Source: an uncultured Mucilaginibacter sp. (GTDB taxonomy: Bacteria; Bacteroidota; Bacteroidia; Sphingobacteriales; Sphingobacteriaceae). Taken from it: a stretch of DNA of 6,867 nucleotides. Location: assembly GCA_903885865.1 (NCBI GenBank), contig CAISKH010000199.1, positions 1-6,867 of the forward strand. Direction: 5' to 3'. The position numbers and the translations under genes are program-made. Of the stretch, positions 6,006 to 6,867 are shown piece after piece. Under the pieces are notes generated by a model. The model saw only the letters and a list, made by a program, of their open reading frames with translations, was not told where the DNA came from and made no database searches. Each line of letters opens with the position of its first letter. Position 1 is the first letter of the stretch.

Positions 6006-6269
6006 ACAATTCTGCAACAGGTCGTAATATTTTTTCATTAATACTTCGTCATAATTTATTAATGAATTATAAGCCTCTATAACCAGTTCGGTTAAAATAG
6101 ACGCGCCAAGTTTTCCTGCTCCGTTGGGTACAGCGTTATTAAAGGCTATTAATTCTTTCACCCGTATTATTTCACGCAATAATAATTGCACCAGGTCTGT
6201 TTGCGGGCCCACGGGCTTTCCGGCACTATTATTAGGAGAATTTAGAGGATTATTTGGTGTTGAAGTCAT
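6000..6269 (-). CDS. Hypothetical 89-residue protein, disordered N-terminus and helical body
   Basis: I do not recognise this protein. Residues 1-24 are rich in Pro, Asn, Ser and Gly (TSTPNNPLNSPNNSAG) and probably disordered. Residues 25-45 (DLVQLLLREIIRVKELIAFN) and 54-88 (LGASILTELVIEAYNSL, then VLMKKYYDLL) look like amphipathic helices. There is no signal peptide, membrane span or metal motif; one Cys stands next to last. It is soluble, presumably cytoplasmic, and perhaps oligomeric or a small partner protein. It lies on the same strand between pnp and rpe but is separated from pnp by a strong terminator, and no TAnnTTTG box was found upstream. The stop and last residue fall inside a heptamer-repeat copy. 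Codon use and length suggest a real gene, but this rests on weak evidence. The ATG at 6267-6269 is the first in the frame that gives the full helical body. Confidence 0.6.
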   Translation of the reverse strand: MTSTPNNPLNSPNNSAGKPVGPQTDLVQLLLREIIRVKELIAFNNAVPNGAGKLGASILTELVIEAYNSLINYDEVLMKKYYDLLQNCD

Positions 6270-6304
6270 TTCACTGGATCGGCCTTTATCTTTTATCGCA
6301 ACCT

Positions 6305-6320
6305 CTTAACTTACGTTAAG
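6305..6320. other. Short inverted repeat upstream of the 89-residue gene
   Basis: CTTAAC (6305-6310) and GTTAAG (6315-6320) are perfect inverted copies around TTAC, 36-51 bases upstream of the ATG of the minus-strand gene. The spacing would suit an operator or the start of a leader hairpin, but the site is short and AT-rich, so chance is possible. Confidence 0.35.
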
Positions 6321-6359
6321 TTTAAAAAAGTTGATTTTGTTTTAATTTTTATCACTTTT

Positions 6360-6376
6360 TCGAAATAAAATTTCGA
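6360..6376. repeat. AT-rich hairpin directly next to the terminator
   Basis: TCGAAAT (6360-6366) and ATTTCGA (6370-6376) form a perfect 7-bp stem with a 3-base loop. It ends exactly where the large palindrome at 6377-6417 begins, making two back-to-back hairpins in the gap downstream of pnp. Confidence 0.5.
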
Positions 6377-6417
6377 TTAAACAGCAAAAGCCTTATAATA
6401 AGGCTTTTGCTGTTTAA
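6377..6417 (-). terminator. Bidirectional intrinsic terminator downstream of pnp
   Basis: Bases 6377-6396 and 6398-6417 are perfect inverted copies around a single central A, a 41-base palindrome. The core AAAAGCCTTAT / ATAAGGCTTTT has the GC-containing stem flanked by A and T tracts typical of intrinsic terminators that work in both directions. It stands about 145 bases after the pnp stop and is the best candidate for the end of the pnp transcript. The stem continues past the T tract with GCTGTTT, which is less standard. Confidence 0.7.
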
Positions 6418-6422
6418 AATTA

Positions 6423-6496
6423 AGCCCACCCAAACCCTCCCCGGAAGGGAGGGCTTTAAAAAGGGGCAAATATTAAGTCTCCCCAACCGGGGGAGA
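6423..6496. repeat. GC-rich double-hairpin repeat downstream of pnp
   Basis: Two hairpins stand in line. CCCTCCC (6435-6441) pairs with GGGAGGG (6447-6453) around CGGAA, with outer AGCCC and GGGCT at 6423-6427 and 6451-6455. TCTCCCC (6478-6484) pairs with GGGGAGA (6490-6496) around AACCG. C-rich and G-rich blocks resemble the serC-serA repeat at 3881-3967 in style, so this is probably a second, more degraded member of the same kind of element. The wider gap 6270-6560 holds no gene: it contains the inverted repeat at 6305-6320, the hairpin pair at 6360-6417, this element and about 60 plain bases before the pnp stop. Confidence 0.7.
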
Positions 6497-6560
6497 TTAT
6501 TCACAATATTATTGTTTCTATAAGGCGTTCATGAAGGCTGCGCCGTTTAGAGGGGGCTTA

Positions 6561-6867
6561 TTATTTGGCGCTTTCGGGGCGGGGCAATAAAGCTTTGCGC
6601 GAAAGCTTTAATTTTCCTTGCTTATCAACGTCAAGCAATTTTACGCGCACTTCGTCGCCCACTTCAAATATGCCGTCCATTGTTTCGATTCGGCGGTGGT
6701 CAATTTCCGAAATATGCAGCAAGCCATCTTTACCCGGCATGATCTCCACAAATGCGCCAAAAGGCATAATTGATTTTACCTTGCCTTCGTATATTTCGCC
6801 TACTTCAGGTTTTGAAGCAATGTTTTTAATACGGGTAACCGCTTTATCTATCGCTTCTTTATTATCA
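6561..6867 (-). CDS. pnp: Polyribonucleotide nucleotidyltransferase (PNPase), C-terminal S1 domain only
   Basis: The frame stays open from the stop at 6561-6563 to the right edge, giving the last 102 residues; the rest lies outside the window. PNPase degrades RNA 3'-to-5' using phosphate and forms a trimer. The visible part begins with the end of the KH domain (DNKEAIDKAVTRIKNIA), then a linker (SKPEVGEIYEGKVKSI) and the S1 RNA-binding domain: MPFGAFVEIMPGKDGLLHIS, EIDHRRIETMDGIFEVGDEV and RVKLLDVDKQGKLKLSRKAL. The Met at 6765-6767 is internal. SIMPFGAFVE and GKDGLLHISEI are hallmark PNPase S1 sequences that separate it from ribosomal protein S1 and other S1 proteins. The tail after the S1 domain is short (LPRPESAK), with no extra protein-binding extension. 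A terminator-like palindrome lies downstream. Confidence 0.93.
   Translation of the reverse strand, partial: DNKEAIDKAVTRIKNIASKPEVGEIYEGKVKSIMPFGAFVEIMPGKDGLLHISEIDHRRIETMDGIFEVGDEVRVKLLDVDKQGKLKLSRKALLPRPESAK

Noticed and set aside
6124..6309. 61-codon plus-strand frame antisense to the 89-residue gene
   Set aside because: The minus-strand frame gives a more plausible helical protein and agrees with the direction of the neighbouring genes.

Overview
The window looks like a piece of a Bacteroidota chromosome, most likely from the family Sphingobacteriaceae (Mucilaginibacter- or Pedobacter-like). This placement is inferred from three things: moderate GC content, start sites without Shine-Dalgarno sequences but with -7 boxes of the Bacteroidota type (TAnnTTTG), and gaps filled with short periodic or GC-rich inverted repeats. 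There are no rRNA or tRNA genes, no CRISPR array, and no phage or insertion-sequence genes. The genes are mostly core metabolism and RNA turnover.

Left part (1-2743, plus strand). A SAM hydroxide adenosyltransferase-family protein, cut by the left edge, overlaps by 4 bases (ATGA) a small unrecognised protein with a signal peptide, a coiled coil and a C-terminal membrane segment. After a 62-base gap carrying a 7-bp-period ACGTA array comes a complete metallo-beta-lactamase/beta-CASP/RMMBL protein, a likely RNA-processing nuclease.

Middle (2744-5204). The nuclease gene and serA converge on a 167-base gap filled by an ATTCG/CGAAT inverted array. On the minus strand serC (phosphoserine aminotransferase) is followed 87 bases later by serA (3-phosphoglycerate dehydrogenase without an ACT domain). 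These are two consecutive steps of serine synthesis, probably one operon read from a -7 box at 5079-5086. A GC-rich inverted repeat lies between them and supplies the last codons and the stop of serC.

Right part (5205-6867, minus strand). In transcription order there is the 3' end of pnp (its S1 domain), a repeat-rich gap with a strong bidirectional terminator, an unrecognised 89-residue protein, and rpe (ribulose-phosphate 3-epimerase). The rpe start codon is directly abutted by a G-free 7-bp-period leader array, with a -7 box just upstream of it.

I found no clear new multi-gene system. The most unusual content is in the gaps: four architecturally distinct repeat families in under 7 kb, two of them with a strict 7-bp period but unrelated units, and several touching or forming gene ends and starts. 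A second point of interest is the divergent active-site region of the SAM-family protein, encoded together with an unknown membrane-anchored coiled-coil protein.
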